DNA of 64,000 nt. It comes from Devosia sp. Root413D1 (lineage in GTDB: Bacteria; Pseudomonadota; Alphaproteobacteria; Rhizobiales; Devosiaceae). Within the stretch, counting starts at the first letter, position 1; each line of letters starts with the position of its first letter. The notes below the pieces were generated by a model. It was not told the origin of the DNA. It searched no databases and was given only the letters and a program-made list of their open reading frames with translations. Positions 26,286-33,626 of this stretch are shown piece by piece. The DNA lies in the NCBI RefSeq assembly GCF_001425235.1, contig NZ_LMEA01000012.1, positions 534,343 through 598,342 on the forward strand, given 5' to 3'. The translations under genes and the position numbers were made by a program.

Positions 26286-26935
26286 TCCGGCAGACATCGG
26301 GGCGCGGCGCCTCGGCAGAAGACCCCACAGTGCCGTTCGTGGCGGTCGTCGACGACGATCCGGCAGTGCTCGAAGCGCTCGACAGCCTGCTGCGCTCCAT
26401 CTCGCTCGCAACGCGGTTGTTCGGCTCGCCGGCCGAGCTGCTGGCCGCACAGTTGCCCGACGCACCGGGCTGCATCGTGCTCGATGTCCGGCTGCCGGGC
26501 GTCAGCGGGCTGGATTTCCAGGGACAACTGGTCGAGCGCGGCATCGGTCGGCCGATCGTGTTCATGACCGGGCACGGCGATATCCCGATGAGCGTCCGCG
26601 CCATGAAGGCCGGGGCGGTGGATTTCCTGTCCAAGCCCTTCCGCGACCAGGACATGCTGGACGCGGTCACCGCCGCAATCGAACGAGATCGGCAGCAGAG
26701 AGCGGCGGCCGCCAGCCGCAACGATCTGACGGCGGAGTTCGAAACGCTGACGGCGCGGGAGCGCGAGGTCATGACCCACGTCGTGGCTGGCCTCATGAAC
26801 AAGCAGGTCGCCGGCATCCTGGGGCTCAGCGAGATCACCGTGAAGATCCATCGCGGCAACGTCATGCGAAAGATGGGTGTGCGGACGCTGGCCGACCTGG
26901 TGCGAAAGGCTGAGGCGCTCGGGATCAAACCATGA
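26282..26935 (+). CDS. FixJ/LuxR-family response regulator
   Basis: 217 residues. Receiver domain at 18-135 with acidic pocket VVDDDP, phospho-acceptor Asp68 in CIVLDVRLPGVSG, and FMTGHGDIPMSVRAMKAGAVDFLSKPF, a signature of FixJ-type receivers. LuxR helix-turn-helix at about 148-210 with LTAREREVMTHVVAGLMNKQ and ITVKIHRGNVMRKM. ATGA overlap with the kinase gene makes a two-component pair. Probable binder of the ACCTNNGTATGA boxes nearby (inference). Confidence 0.92.
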   Translation: MIRQTSGRGASAEDPTVPFVAVVDDDPAVLEALDSLLRSISLATRLFGSPAELLAAQLPDAPGCIVLDVRLPGVSGLDFQGQLVERGIGRPIVFMTGHGDIPMSVRAMKAGAVDFLSKPFRDQDMLDAVTAAIERDRQQRAAAASRNDLTAEFETLTAREREVMTHVVAGLMNKQVAGILGLSEITVKIHRGNVMRKMGVRTLADLVRKAEALGIKP

Positions 26936-26950
26936 GGGGGAGCGGGGCAA

Positions 26951-26962
26951 ACCTGCGTATGA
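26951..26962 (+). promoter_or_regulatory. Conserved box ACCTNNGTATGA, copy 2
   Basis: ACCTGCGTATGA, preceded by AA as in copy 1, lies 15 bp after the FixJ-type gene and about 88 bp before the single-domain regulator start. Confidence 0.5.
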
Positions 26963-27049
26963 TTCCGCGAGGCTCGCAGCTGCGCCATAACGACGGTGGA
27001 CGCAGGGCTTGGCCACATGGCCGAGCTTCAGCGACACGAGAAATTTGTC

Positions 27050-27409
27050 ATGCACAGTGAAAAGACCATCGCCATCGTCGACGACGACGAGGGTGTCCGC
27101 ATTTCCCTCGCCAGCCTCCTCCGTTCGTTCGGCTACCAGGTCAGCACCTATGGCTCCGCCATCGCATTCCTCGAGAGCGGCGCGGCGCCGGACTGCATGG
27201 TCGTCGACATCCAGATGCCGACGATGCAGGGCGACGAGCTGCAGGCGAGGCTCATCGCCGACGGGCAGTTCATTCCGATGATCTTCATGACGGCATTTCC
27301 GACCGAGGCAGTCCGCAATCGCGTCCTCGCGGCCGGCGGCCGGGCTTTCCTTGAGAAACCCACCGATACCGACATCCTCGTCCATGAGGTCGAGCGGGCC
27401 ATGGCCTGA
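27050..27409 (+). CDS. Single-domain response regulator
   Basis: 119 residues, a receiver domain alone: IAIVDDDEGVRISLASLLRS, phospho-acceptor Asp53 in CMVVDIQMPTMQGDE, switch threonine in IFMTAF and lysine in FLEKPTD. Alternative in-frame starts at 26996 and 27017 exist, but the domain begins at this ATG. Such stand-alone receivers often compete for phosphate or act by protein contact. Its place beside the kinase and FixJ-type regulator suggests feedback in the same phosphorelay. Confidence 0.85.
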   Translation: MHSEKTIAIVDDDEGVRISLASLLRSFGYQVSTYGSAIAFLESGAAPDCMVVDIQMPTMQGDELQARLIADGQFIPMIFMTAFPTEAVRNRVLAAGGRAFLEKPTDTDILVHEVERAMA

Positions 27410-27412
27410 CAT

Positions 27413-27424
27413 ACCTTGGTATGA
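27413..27424 (+). promoter_or_regulatory. Conserved box ACCTNNGTATGA, copy 3
   Basis: ACCTTGGTATGA, about 87 bp before the alpha/beta hydrolase start. This copy also forms a small palindrome, CATACCTTGGTATG. Confidence 0.5.
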
Positions 27425-27510
27425 GTGCGCCACCCCAGCGTAGAATTCGGCCGACGACGAACCGGCCCTAGGCTCCAGGCGTTGTATCACCTCAACGCAA
27501 GGAGCAGCAG

Positions 27511-28347
27511 ATGAGCAGCGGCTACATCACCACCCGGGACGGCACCGAGATCTTCTACAAGGACTGGGGCAGCAAGACCGCGCAGCCCATCGTCTTCCAT
27601 CATGGCTGGCCGCTATCGGCCGATGACTGGGACGCGCAGATGCTGTTCTTCTTTTCGAAAGGCTATCGCGTCATCGCGCATGATCGACGCGGCCACGGGC
27701 GTTCGAGCCAGACCGACACCGGCAACGAGATGGACACCTACGCCGCCGACGTCGCCGAACTGGCCGAAAAGCTCGATCTGCGCAACGCCATCCATGTCGG
27801 CCATTCCACCGGCGGTGGCGAGGTTGCCCGCTATGTGGCGCGCTACGGCAAGGGCCGGGTTGCCAAGGCGGTGCTGATCGGAGCGGTGCCGCCGATCATG
27901 GTGCAGACCCCCAGCAATCCCGGCGGCTTGCCGCTCTCGGTGTTCGACGGCTTCCGCTCAGCCCTCGCGGCCAACCGCTCGCAGTTCTACCTCGACGTGG
28001 CATCGGGTCCGTTCTACGGCTTCAACCGACCCGGTGCGACGGTGATCGAGGGCGCCATCCGCAACTGGTGGCGGCAGGGCATGATGGGCGGGGCCCAGGC
28101 GCACTACGAGTGCATCAAGGTCTTCTCCGAGACCGACTTCACCGAAGACCTCAAAGCCATCGAGGTGCCGGTGCTGGTGATGCACGGCGAGGACGATCAG
28201 GTGGTGCCGATCGCCGACTCGGCGCTGTTGTCGATCAAGCTGCTACAGCAGGGCACGCTCAAGACCTATCCGGGCTATCCGCACGGCATGGCGACAACTC
28301 ATGCCGACGTCATCAACCCGGACCTCCTGGCCTTCATCACGGCATGA
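27511..28347 (+). CDS. Alpha/beta hydrolase, non-haem chloroperoxidase/arylesterase family
   Basis: 278 residues. Oxyanion region [13 protein letters not shown], nucleophile Ser99 in GHSTGGGE, acidic residue in [10 protein letters not shown] near 230 and His in [11 protein letters not shown] near 260 complete the catalytic triad. This is the cofactor-free haloperoxidase/perhydrolase group; the physiological substrate is usually an ester. The ribosome binding site AAGGAGCAG lies 5 bases upstream. The upstream ACCTNNGTATGA box suggests control by the neighbouring two-component system. Confidence 0.88.
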   Translation: MSSGYITTRDGTEIFYKDWGSKTAQPIVFHHGWPLSADDWDAQMLFFFSKGYRVIAHDRRGHGRSSQTDTGNEMDTYAADVAELAEKLDLRNAIHVGHSTGGGEVARYVARYGKGRVAKAVLIGAVPPIMVQTPSNPGGLPLSVFDGFRSALAANRSQFYLDVASGPFYGFNRPGATVIEGAIRNWWRQGMMGGAQAHYECIKVFSETDFTEDLKAIEVPVLVMHGEDDQVVPIADSALLSIKLLQQGTLKTYPGYPHGMATTHADVINPDLLAFITA

Positions 28348-28351
28348 CGGT

Positions 28352-28386
28352 TTGCGGCGGCCACCGGCCACAAGTGGCCGCCGCAA
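28352..28386. terminator. Bidirectional terminator hairpin
   Basis: A perfect 13-bp stem (TTGCGGCGGCCAC / GTGGCCGCCGCAA) with a 9-base loop between the convergent hydrolase and AraC-family genes. Confidence 0.7.
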
Positions 28387-28401
28387 CGCCGGCGGATTTC
28401 G

Positions 28402-29322
28402 TCAGAGGCGCGATCGCGCCCGCAGAGCATCCGACGGCGTGTGACCGAAGCGCTCGGCATAGTAAGCCGAGAAGCGACCCAAATGCCAAAAGCCCCATTT
28501 CATCGCGATCTCGGAGACGCTGCCGTTGGCGCTGTTGAGGTCGCGGCGTGCGCCATGCAGCCGATGCTGGCGCAGCCAGGCGCTGGGGGTAATGCCGATC
28601 GTTTCCGTGAAGGCTTCGCGCAGGCTTGTAGCCGGAACACCAAGCTCCTGCGCCATATCGGAGACCGACAGCGGTTCGCGATGCTGATCCTCCATCAGGC
28701 GCAATGCCTGCCGGTAGAGCGCATAGGCGGCTCGAGGGCGCAGCGCGGTATCATCGCTGAGAAGGAAATGCTGCAGCATGGCGTGCAACCGGTCGAGGAC
28801 GAGGCCCGGCAGCAAGGCGTCAAGCTCCGGCGGGGCCTCGTTCCTGCCATAGATGGCCAGCAACGAACTGAGCCACTGTTTGGTGGCTTCGGTTTGGGCT
28901 GAGCCGAAACAATAGCGCACCGGCGGGATGTCCTCCGCTGCGACACCCAGCTGTTGCGCCTCGACTGTAACGATCAGCACGTCACTGTGGTCGGGCGCCA
29001 CGGCGGTGACTTCCGTGCCGCCGCGGTAAAGCGAGATGACATCGGTGCCGCGTCGGGCCGCGTTGACGCGCCACTCCGCCGAGTTCGACAGGGACGCGAC
29101 GAAAACGGCGCAACCCAGTGGGCTTGCGATCTCCTGCGCCACGGCCAGGTTCACGCGCTCCCGGGTAATGCTGATCCCCGGCAGGCTCAACGTCTGAACC
29201 TCGCCGGCGAAGCTGCCGCGATGCAGTTGGCTATAGCGCTGATGCCAACCCACCAGCGCCGCTTCCTGCACGGAAGCATCCGCAAAGCACTGTCGCGTGA
29301 GGTGGTGGGAACTTGTGCGCAT
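28402..29322 (-). CDS. AraC-family regulator, FeaR-like
   Basis: 306 residues from MRTSSHHLTRQCF. The N-terminal 170 residues are an AraC-binding-like sensor domain; the C-terminal 100 carry two helix-turn-helix motifs with LSVSDMAQELGVPATSLREAF and VSEIAMKWGFWHLGRFSAYYAERFG. The same architecture is seen in FeaR, the activator of amine oxidation genes in E. coli. It is divergent from the aromatic amine dehydrogenase operon, so it is the likely amine-responsive activator (inference). The frame extends 15 codons further upstream; the chosen ATG is the better fit. Confidence 0.88.
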   Translation of the reverse strand: MRTSSHHLTRQCFADASVQEAALVGWHQRYSQLHRGSFAGEVQTLSLPGISITRERVNLAVAQEIASPLGCAVFVASLSNSAEWRVNAARRGTDVISLYRGGTEVTAVAPDHSDVLIVTVEAQQLGVAAEDIPPVRYCFGSAQTEATKQWLSSLLAIYGRNEAPPELDALLPGLVLDRLHAMLQHFLLSDDTALRPRAAYALYRQALRLMEDQHREPLSVSDMAQELGVPATSLREAFTETIGITPSAWLRQHRLHGARRDLNSANGSVSEIAMKWGFWHLGRFSAYYAERFGHTPSDALRARSRL

Positions 29323-29360
29323 CGTGTGGCCTTCGCCTGAACGTAGCAGAGCGCATAGAT

Positions 29361-29394
29361 TAGGCAAGCGTCGGTGTTGCCTACGATTTAGGCA
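29361..29394. promoter_or_regulatory. Candidate operator for the AraC-family regulator
   Basis: Three copies of one half-site occur in the divergent region: TAGGCAA at 29361, its complement TTGCCTA at 29377 and TAGGCA at 29389. The first two form an inverted repeat with a 9-base spacer. They lie about 80-110 bp upstream of the large-subunit start, as expected for an AraC-type activator. Confidence 0.5.
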
Positions 29395-29471
29395 GAATTT
29401 CTGCTCAAACTGGATATTCAGCCTCAGTCCGGCCTCGCTAGCCTCTCCTCGAAACGCGATGGAGACCCCGC

Positions 29472-30620
29472 ATGGCCCGTTCCCTAACCCTATCAGTCTG
29501 CCTCGCCTGCGCCCTTGCCGCGGCCGCGCCGACCCTGGCCCAGGAGGCCGAGTTCAAGCCCGAGAGCGTCGGCGTCAAGGCGGCGATCGACCCTGGGCCA
29601 AACGTTTTCGTCAACAAGCAGGAATGGGGTGGTGCGGGCTCGATCAACGTCTATTCGGCTGCCGACCTGACCTACAAGGGCAACATGAGCGCCGGCTCGA
29701 TGGGCCAGGTGCTGATCTCGCCCGATGGCAAGACGGCCTACAGCCAGTCGAGCTACCTCAAGCGCATCATGTACGGCGACCATGAGCAGGTTCTGCAACT
29801 GTTCGACGTCGCGACGCTGACCCCGACCAAGGAAATAATCCTGCCCAACAAGGCGGCAATGGTCGCGGCCTACACACCGCTGCTGACGCAAAGCGCCGAT
29901 GGCAAGTTCGTCTATGTGCAGAACGCCACCCCGGCAACGTCCGTGACGGTGGTGGATGTCGCGGCGGGCGAGGTGGTGCAGGAGCTGCCGACACCGGGTT
30001 GCTGGGGCATCTACCCGTCGCTCGCGGGCTATTCGTTCTCCGCCATCTGCGGCGACGGCACCTTCGCCAGCTTCGCACTGGGCGAGGACGGCAAGGGCAT
30101 TGCCAAGACCAGCAGCGAGAAGATCTTCGACGCCGATGCCGACGCACTCTTCGTCTCGGCCGAACGGATCGAGGGCAAGCTCGCCTTCATGAGCTTCAAA
30201 GGCAACCTCTATGTCCTCGACGATGCCACCGGCACGATCACGCTGAGCGACAAGATCGCCGTCACCGAAGGGCAGGAGGGATGGGCGCCGGGTGGCTACA
30301 ACCTGTTCGACTACAACGACCCCAACGGCGTCATCTTCCTCACCATGCATGACGAGGCCAAGGAAGGCACGCACAAGAACGCGTCGAAGGAAATCTGGGC
30401 CTACGACGTCAAGAACAAGAAGCTGCTCTACCGGTCGCCGGTCGAGCACGTCATCTCGCTCACTGTCAGCGATGACCCGGTTCCGGTGGTCTATGGACTC
30501 AACGAAGACGACGGCAAGGTCATCCGCTTCGCGTCCGATCCGGAAGCCAAGTTCGTCCTCAAGCAGACGGCCGAACACGAGGACACCGGCTTCGCCACCG
30601 TCGTAGCGGTGCGCAATTGA
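29472..30620 (+). CDS. aauB: Aromatic amine (aralkylamine) dehydrogenase large subunit
   Basis: 382 residues with a Sec signal peptide cleaved near LAQEAE. The mature protein has the repeated short beta-strand pattern of the seven-bladed propeller of amine dehydrogenase heavy chains (for example MGQVLISPDGKTAYSQSSYL, KFVYVQNATPATSVTVVDV and PTPGCWGIYPS). The large subunit docks the TTQ light chain and helps form the substrate channel. The paired light chain at 31790 resembles aromatic rather than methylamine dehydrogenase, hence this name. First gene of a six-gene operon. Confidence 0.88.
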   Translation: MARSLTLSVCLACALAAAAPTLAQEAEFKPESVGVKAAIDPGPNVFVNKQEWGGAGSINVYSAADLTYKGNMSAGSMGQVLISPDGKTAYSQSSYLKRIMYGDHEQVLQLFDVATLTPTKEIILPNKAAMVAAYTPLLTQSADGKFVYVQNATPATSVTVVDVAAGEVVQELPTPGCWGIYPSLAGYSFSAICGDGTFASFALGEDGKGIAKTSSEKIFDADADALFVSAERIEGKLAFMSFKGNLYVLDDATGTITLSDKIAVTEGQEGWAPGGYNLFDYNDPNGVIFLTMHDEAKEGTHKNASKEIWAYDVKNKKLLYRSPVEHVISLTVSDDPVPVVYGLNEDDGKVIRFASDPEAKFVLKQTAEHEDTGFATVVAVRN

Positions 30621-31147
30621 GCGCCGACTGGACAAGCCTCGTCGCGGCGAGTGCGACAGCGTTCACGACGCTGATCTTCGCTCGTGCAGCGCTCCATAAA
30701 CTGGGTGATTTCACCACCTTCACCGGTTTCGTCGCCGACTACCAGGTCGTGTCGGAGCGACAGGTGGCGCCCGTCTCGATGGCACTCGCCGCCGCCGAAG
30801 TGGTGGTGGTCGCAACGGCTTTCCTGCCAGGGCTGCAGCCGCTGGGCAGCGTCGTCGCGATCGGACTCTACCTGCTCTACGCCACGGCCATCGGGCTCAA
30901 CGTCGCCCGTGGACGGGACCGGGTCGAGTGCGGCTGCGGCGGAGCAGTCCAGCCGCTGAGCTGGACCCTCGTTGCGCGGAATTTCGTGCTGGCGGCCATC
31001 GCGGCAATCGGCCTTGCCGGCCCGATCTCGGCCCTCAGCGTGGCCGAAGCGGTAACCGCGATCGTCTCCGGCTTCACGCTTTTCGTTGGCTACCAGCTCG
31101 TCGAGCAGATCATGGCCAACTTCACCCAGATGCGCCTCAAGCGCTGA
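30617..31147 (+). CDS. aauE: MauE-like membrane protein for amine dehydrogenase maturation
   Basis: 176 residues, start TTG at 30617 overlapping the stop of the large-subunit gene (TTGA). About four membrane helices, RAALHKLGDFTTFTGFVADY at the front and the cysteine pair in VECGCGGAVQPLSW, typical of the MauE/DoxX-related family. MauE and MauD are required for correct disulfide formation or export of the light chain in methylamine dehydrogenase operons. Confidence 0.85.
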   Translation: MSADWTSLVAASATAFTTLIFARAALHKLGDFTTFTGFVADYQVVSERQVAPVSMALAAAEVVVVATAFLPGLQPLGSVVAIGLYLLYATAIGLNVARGRDRVECGCGGAVQPLSWTLVARNFVLAAIAAIGLAGPISALSVAEAVTAIVSGFTLFVGYQLVEQIMANFTQMRLKR

Positions 31148-31172
31148 CCGGGCTGGAACAGGAGTATCTCAA

Positions 31173-31769
31173 ATGGATGCCGTTACCTTCGCAGTGATCG
31201 TGCTCTGGCTGGTGGTGATCGGACTGATCGTTGTGCTGTTTGCCATGGCCCGGCAGATCGGCGTGCTCTACGAGCGGGTCTCGCCGATGGGGGCACTGGT
31301 CAACGAATCCGGCCCACGCATCGGCGACATGACCCCGCTGTTCAGCCTCACGAGCCTCAATGGCGGCGAGGTGGCGATCGGCCCAAAACCCGAGCGCTCG
31401 ACGCTGATGTTCTTCCTCTCGCCCACCTGTCCGGTGTGCAAGAAGCTGTTGCCCATCCTCAAGTCAGTTCGGCAGGCCGAGGGCAAATGGCTCGATGTGG
31501 TGCTGGCGAGCGATGGCGACGTGGCCAAGCACCAGCGGTTCATCCAGACGGCCGATCTCAAGGCCTTCCCCTATGTCGTGTCGACCGAGCTGGGCCTCGC
31601 CTACCGCGTCGCCCGACTGCCGTTTGCGGTGCTGCTCGACAGCAAGGGAACGGTCAAGGCGAAGGGCCTCGTCAATAATCGCGAGCAGCTGGAAAGCCTG
31701 TTCAACGCCCATGAGATGGGGATCGATTCCATCCAGGGCTTCCTCGAGACACAGCCCGCGCAAGGCTGA
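31173..31769 (+). CDS. aauD: MauD-like thioredoxin-fold protein for light-chain disulfides
   Basis: 198 residues from ATG at 31173 with AACAGGAG upstream. One N-terminal membrane anchor (FAVIVLWLVVIGLIVVLFAMA) then a periplasmic thioredoxin fold with active site SPTCPVCKKLLPIL. The light chain contains 12 cysteines expected to form six disulfides, and MauD is known to be needed for this in methylamine utilisation. The MauE-MauD order is conserved. Confidence 0.9.
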   Translation: MDAVTFAVIVLWLVVIGLIVVLFAMARQIGVLYERVSPMGALVNESGPRIGDMTPLFSLTSLNGGEVAIGPKPERSTLMFFLSPTCPVCKKLLPILKSVRQAEGKWLDVVLASDGDVAKHQRFIQTADLKAFPYVVSTELGLAYRVARLPFAVLLDSKGTVKAKGLVNNREQLESLFNAHEMGIDSIQGFLETQPAQG

Positions 31770-31789
31770 TCCCCCGAACGGAGAGAAAA

Positions 31790-32332
31790 ATGTTCAACAT
31801 CGTTGATACGCTGCTCGAATGGATGGACAGCCGGGCCGAGTCCGGCGCCCGCCGGGTGGCGCAACGCACGGGGCGCCGAAGCTTCCTCACCAAGGCCGGT
31901 GCGGCTCTACTTGGTGGCGCGCTCCTGCCGATGCTGCCCTACGACCGCAATTTCGGCGAAGCCCATGCCCAGGAGGGCGCCTCTACCGACGGCGACCAGA
32001 CCGAGTGCGAATATTGGCGCTATTGCGCGCTCGACGGGAACCTCTGCAACAGCTGCGGCGGCACGCTCACCGAATGCCCGCCGGGCGCAGAGGCTTCGAA
32101 GGTCAGCTGGGTCGGCACCTGCCGCAACCCGAACGACAACAAGGACTATCTCGTCTCCTACAATGACTGCTGCGGCAAGGCGTCGTGCTCGGGTTCGTTC
32201 TGCTTCACCTCCGAGGGCGAACGGCCGGGCTACCGGATGGGTCTCTACAACGACATCAACTGGTGCATGGCCAATACCTCCAAGGGCTACCACTGCACTG
32301 TCGCGGTGCTCGTCGGCCTTGCGGATGCGTAA
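31790..32332 (+). CDS. aauA: Aromatic amine dehydrogenase light chain (TTQ subunit)
   Basis: 180 residues. A long twin-arginine signal (TGRRSFLTKAGAALLGGALL) precedes the mature domain, which has 12 cysteines. Trp76 in CEYWRYC and Trp158 in NDINWCMAN match the two tryptophans that become tryptophan tryptophylquinone; Asp82 and Asp126 match the conserved catalytic-site aspartates. The end, NWCMAN...YHCTVAVLVGLA, is closer in my memory to Alcaligenes aromatic amine dehydrogenase than to methylamine dehydrogenase. Oxidative deamination of aralkylamines (tyramine, phenethylamine) in the periplasm is the expected reaction. Confidence 0.92.
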   Translation: MFNIVDTLLEWMDSRAESGARRVAQRTGRRSFLTKAGAALLGGALLPMLPYDRNFGEAHAQEGASTDGDQTECEYWRYCALDGNLCNSCGGTLTECPPGAEASKVSWVGTCRNPNDNKDYLVSYNDCCGKASCSGSFCFTSEGERPGYRMGLYNDINWCMANTSKGYHCTVAVLVGLADA

Positions 32333-32765
32333 TCTCCGCGCTGTGGCGGCGGTGCTGCTGCTGTCGGCCTCGGGGCCGGCGGCAGCGGCTGAGGGTGAGG
32401 CAATCTTCAACGATAGCTGCTCGGCCTGCCACCAGCCGGACGGCAGCGGCCAGCCGGGGCTGGCCCCGCCGCTTGTGGACGCCGCTTTGTGGTCGAGGTT
32501 AGGCGGCAAGGCGCCCGACTACGTGGTCGGGGTCGTCCTCGCGGGCCTTACCGGGACGATCGAGGCGGCCGGCCAGAGCTATATCGGTCTCGTCATGCCG
32601 ACGCACGACTTCATGAGCGACGAAGAGATCGCAGCTGTTACCAACTACGTGCTGCAGGACCTCAATCAGGTCGGCACGCCCATAGATGCCACGACCGTTG
32701 GGGACGTCCGCGCGGCAGTGCCCACTCACAAGCAACTGCGCGACATCCGCAAGGGCGGTGGCTGA
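32325..32765 (+). CDS. Periplasmic monohaem cytochrome c of the amine dehydrogenase operon
   Basis: 146 residues, overlapping the light-chain gene by 8 bp. A signal peptide (VAAVLLLSASGPAAAA) precedes a single haem motif CSACH, with GQPGLAPPL after it and Met in GLVMPTHDFMSDEEIAAV as distal ligand candidate. It could accept electrons from the TTQ enzyme or feed a downstream oxidase. It is much too small and has only one CxxCH, so it is not a MauG. Confidence 0.88.
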   Translation: MRNLRAVAAVLLLSASGPAAAAEGEAIFNDSCSACHQPDGSGQPGLAPPLVDAALWSRLGGKAPDYVVGVVLAGLTGTIEAAGQSYIGLVMPTHDFMSDEEIAAVTNYVLQDLNQVGTPIDATTVGDVRAAVPTHKQLRDIRKGGG

Positions 32766-32766
32766 C

Positions 32767-33207
32767 ATGCGCGTCCTGGCAGTTCTTGCACTTGGCTTCG
32801 CTCTGGTCTCGCCCGCGCTGGCACAGCAAGCGGGCCGCAGCAATTTCATTCTGCGCTGCGCCGGCTGCCACGCCATGGATGGGTCAGGAAGCGAGCCGGG
32901 CGGTATCCCCGACTTTCGCAACTATGTCGGTGCATTCGCCCAGACTGAGGACGGCCGCCGCTACCTCATGCACGTCCCCGGTGTCGTGAGCGCCAGCCTC
33001 ACCGACAAGCAGATCGCCGATGTGATGAATTATGTGATGGAAACCTGGGGCGGAACCTCTTTAGCAGCGGACCACCGCCCCTTCACCGGAGCCGAGGTCA
33101 CGACGCTCAGGGCCGAGCCGGTGGGCGATGTGGTGGCCTATCGGCGGAAAGTGGCGGCGGATCTGTTGGCGCAGGGGATCGCCACGGCAGGCTATCCCTG
33201 GCCTTAG
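32767..33207 (+). CDS. Second monohaem cytochrome c of the amine dehydrogenase operon
   Basis: 146 residues with a signal peptide cleaved near ALAQQ and one haem motif CAGCHAMDGSG near residue 34. The rest (GRRYLMHVPGVVSASLTDKQ, MNYVMETWGG) resembles c-type cytochromes found next to aromatic amine dehydrogenase genes. It starts one base after the preceding stop codon, so the two cytochromes are translated together. Role as electron carrier or maturation factor is unresolved. Confidence 0.82.
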   Translation: MRVLAVLALGFALVSPALAQQAGRSNFILRCAGCHAMDGSGSEPGGIPDFRNYVGAFAQTEDGRRYLMHVPGVVSASLTDKQIADVMNYVMETWGGTSLAADHRPFTGAEVTTLRAEPVGDVVAYRRKVAADLLAQGIATAGYPWP

Positions 33208-33450
33208 GGCCGACCACTCGGCGGGGCGACCGTTCACCCGGCGGCCCCTGCCCGTCCCACGATGTCACTGGTCGTGGGCCGCGAGGTCGCGCGGCATGGC
33301 GAGGTGCCTCACCTCGGTCCCCGGTCGGCAGTGGTCTCGTGGCAACGCAAATCCGGGGGGACCGACCGCGATGTCGGTACCAGATCGACCCGAGTTTGTT
33401 TTGGAATCGAGCCAACCCGATTTTCGGCTGACAGCTCGGGGAAGGATTGG

Positions 33451-33524
33451 CGCGCCCTAAGAGATTCGAACTCCTGACCCCCAGATTCGTAGTCTGGTGC
33501 TCTATCCAGCTGAGCTAAGGGCGC
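33451..33524 (-). tRNA. tRNA-Arg (anticodon ACG)
   Basis: On the minus strand the cloverleaf folds fully: acceptor GCGCCCT/AGGGCGC, D-arm GCTC/GAGC, anticodon stem CCAGA/TCTGG with loop CTACGAA, T-arm AGGAG/CTCTT with loop TTCGAAT, discriminator G; 74 nt without encoded CCA. Anticodon ACG reads CGU/CGC/CGA after deamination to inosine. Confidence 0.97.
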
Positions 33525-33626
33525 GCACGGCCGGTGGTGTTTCCGGCGAACGGCGAGACCCATACATGGGCCGCCGCAGCATTGCAAGCATCGACGCGCG
33601 AGGAATTTTGACGCTGACGTGACAGT

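Noticed and set aside
32325..33207. Cytochromes considered as MauG
   Set aside because: Each has only one CxxCH and about 146 residues, whereas MauG is a dihaem protein of more than twice that size.
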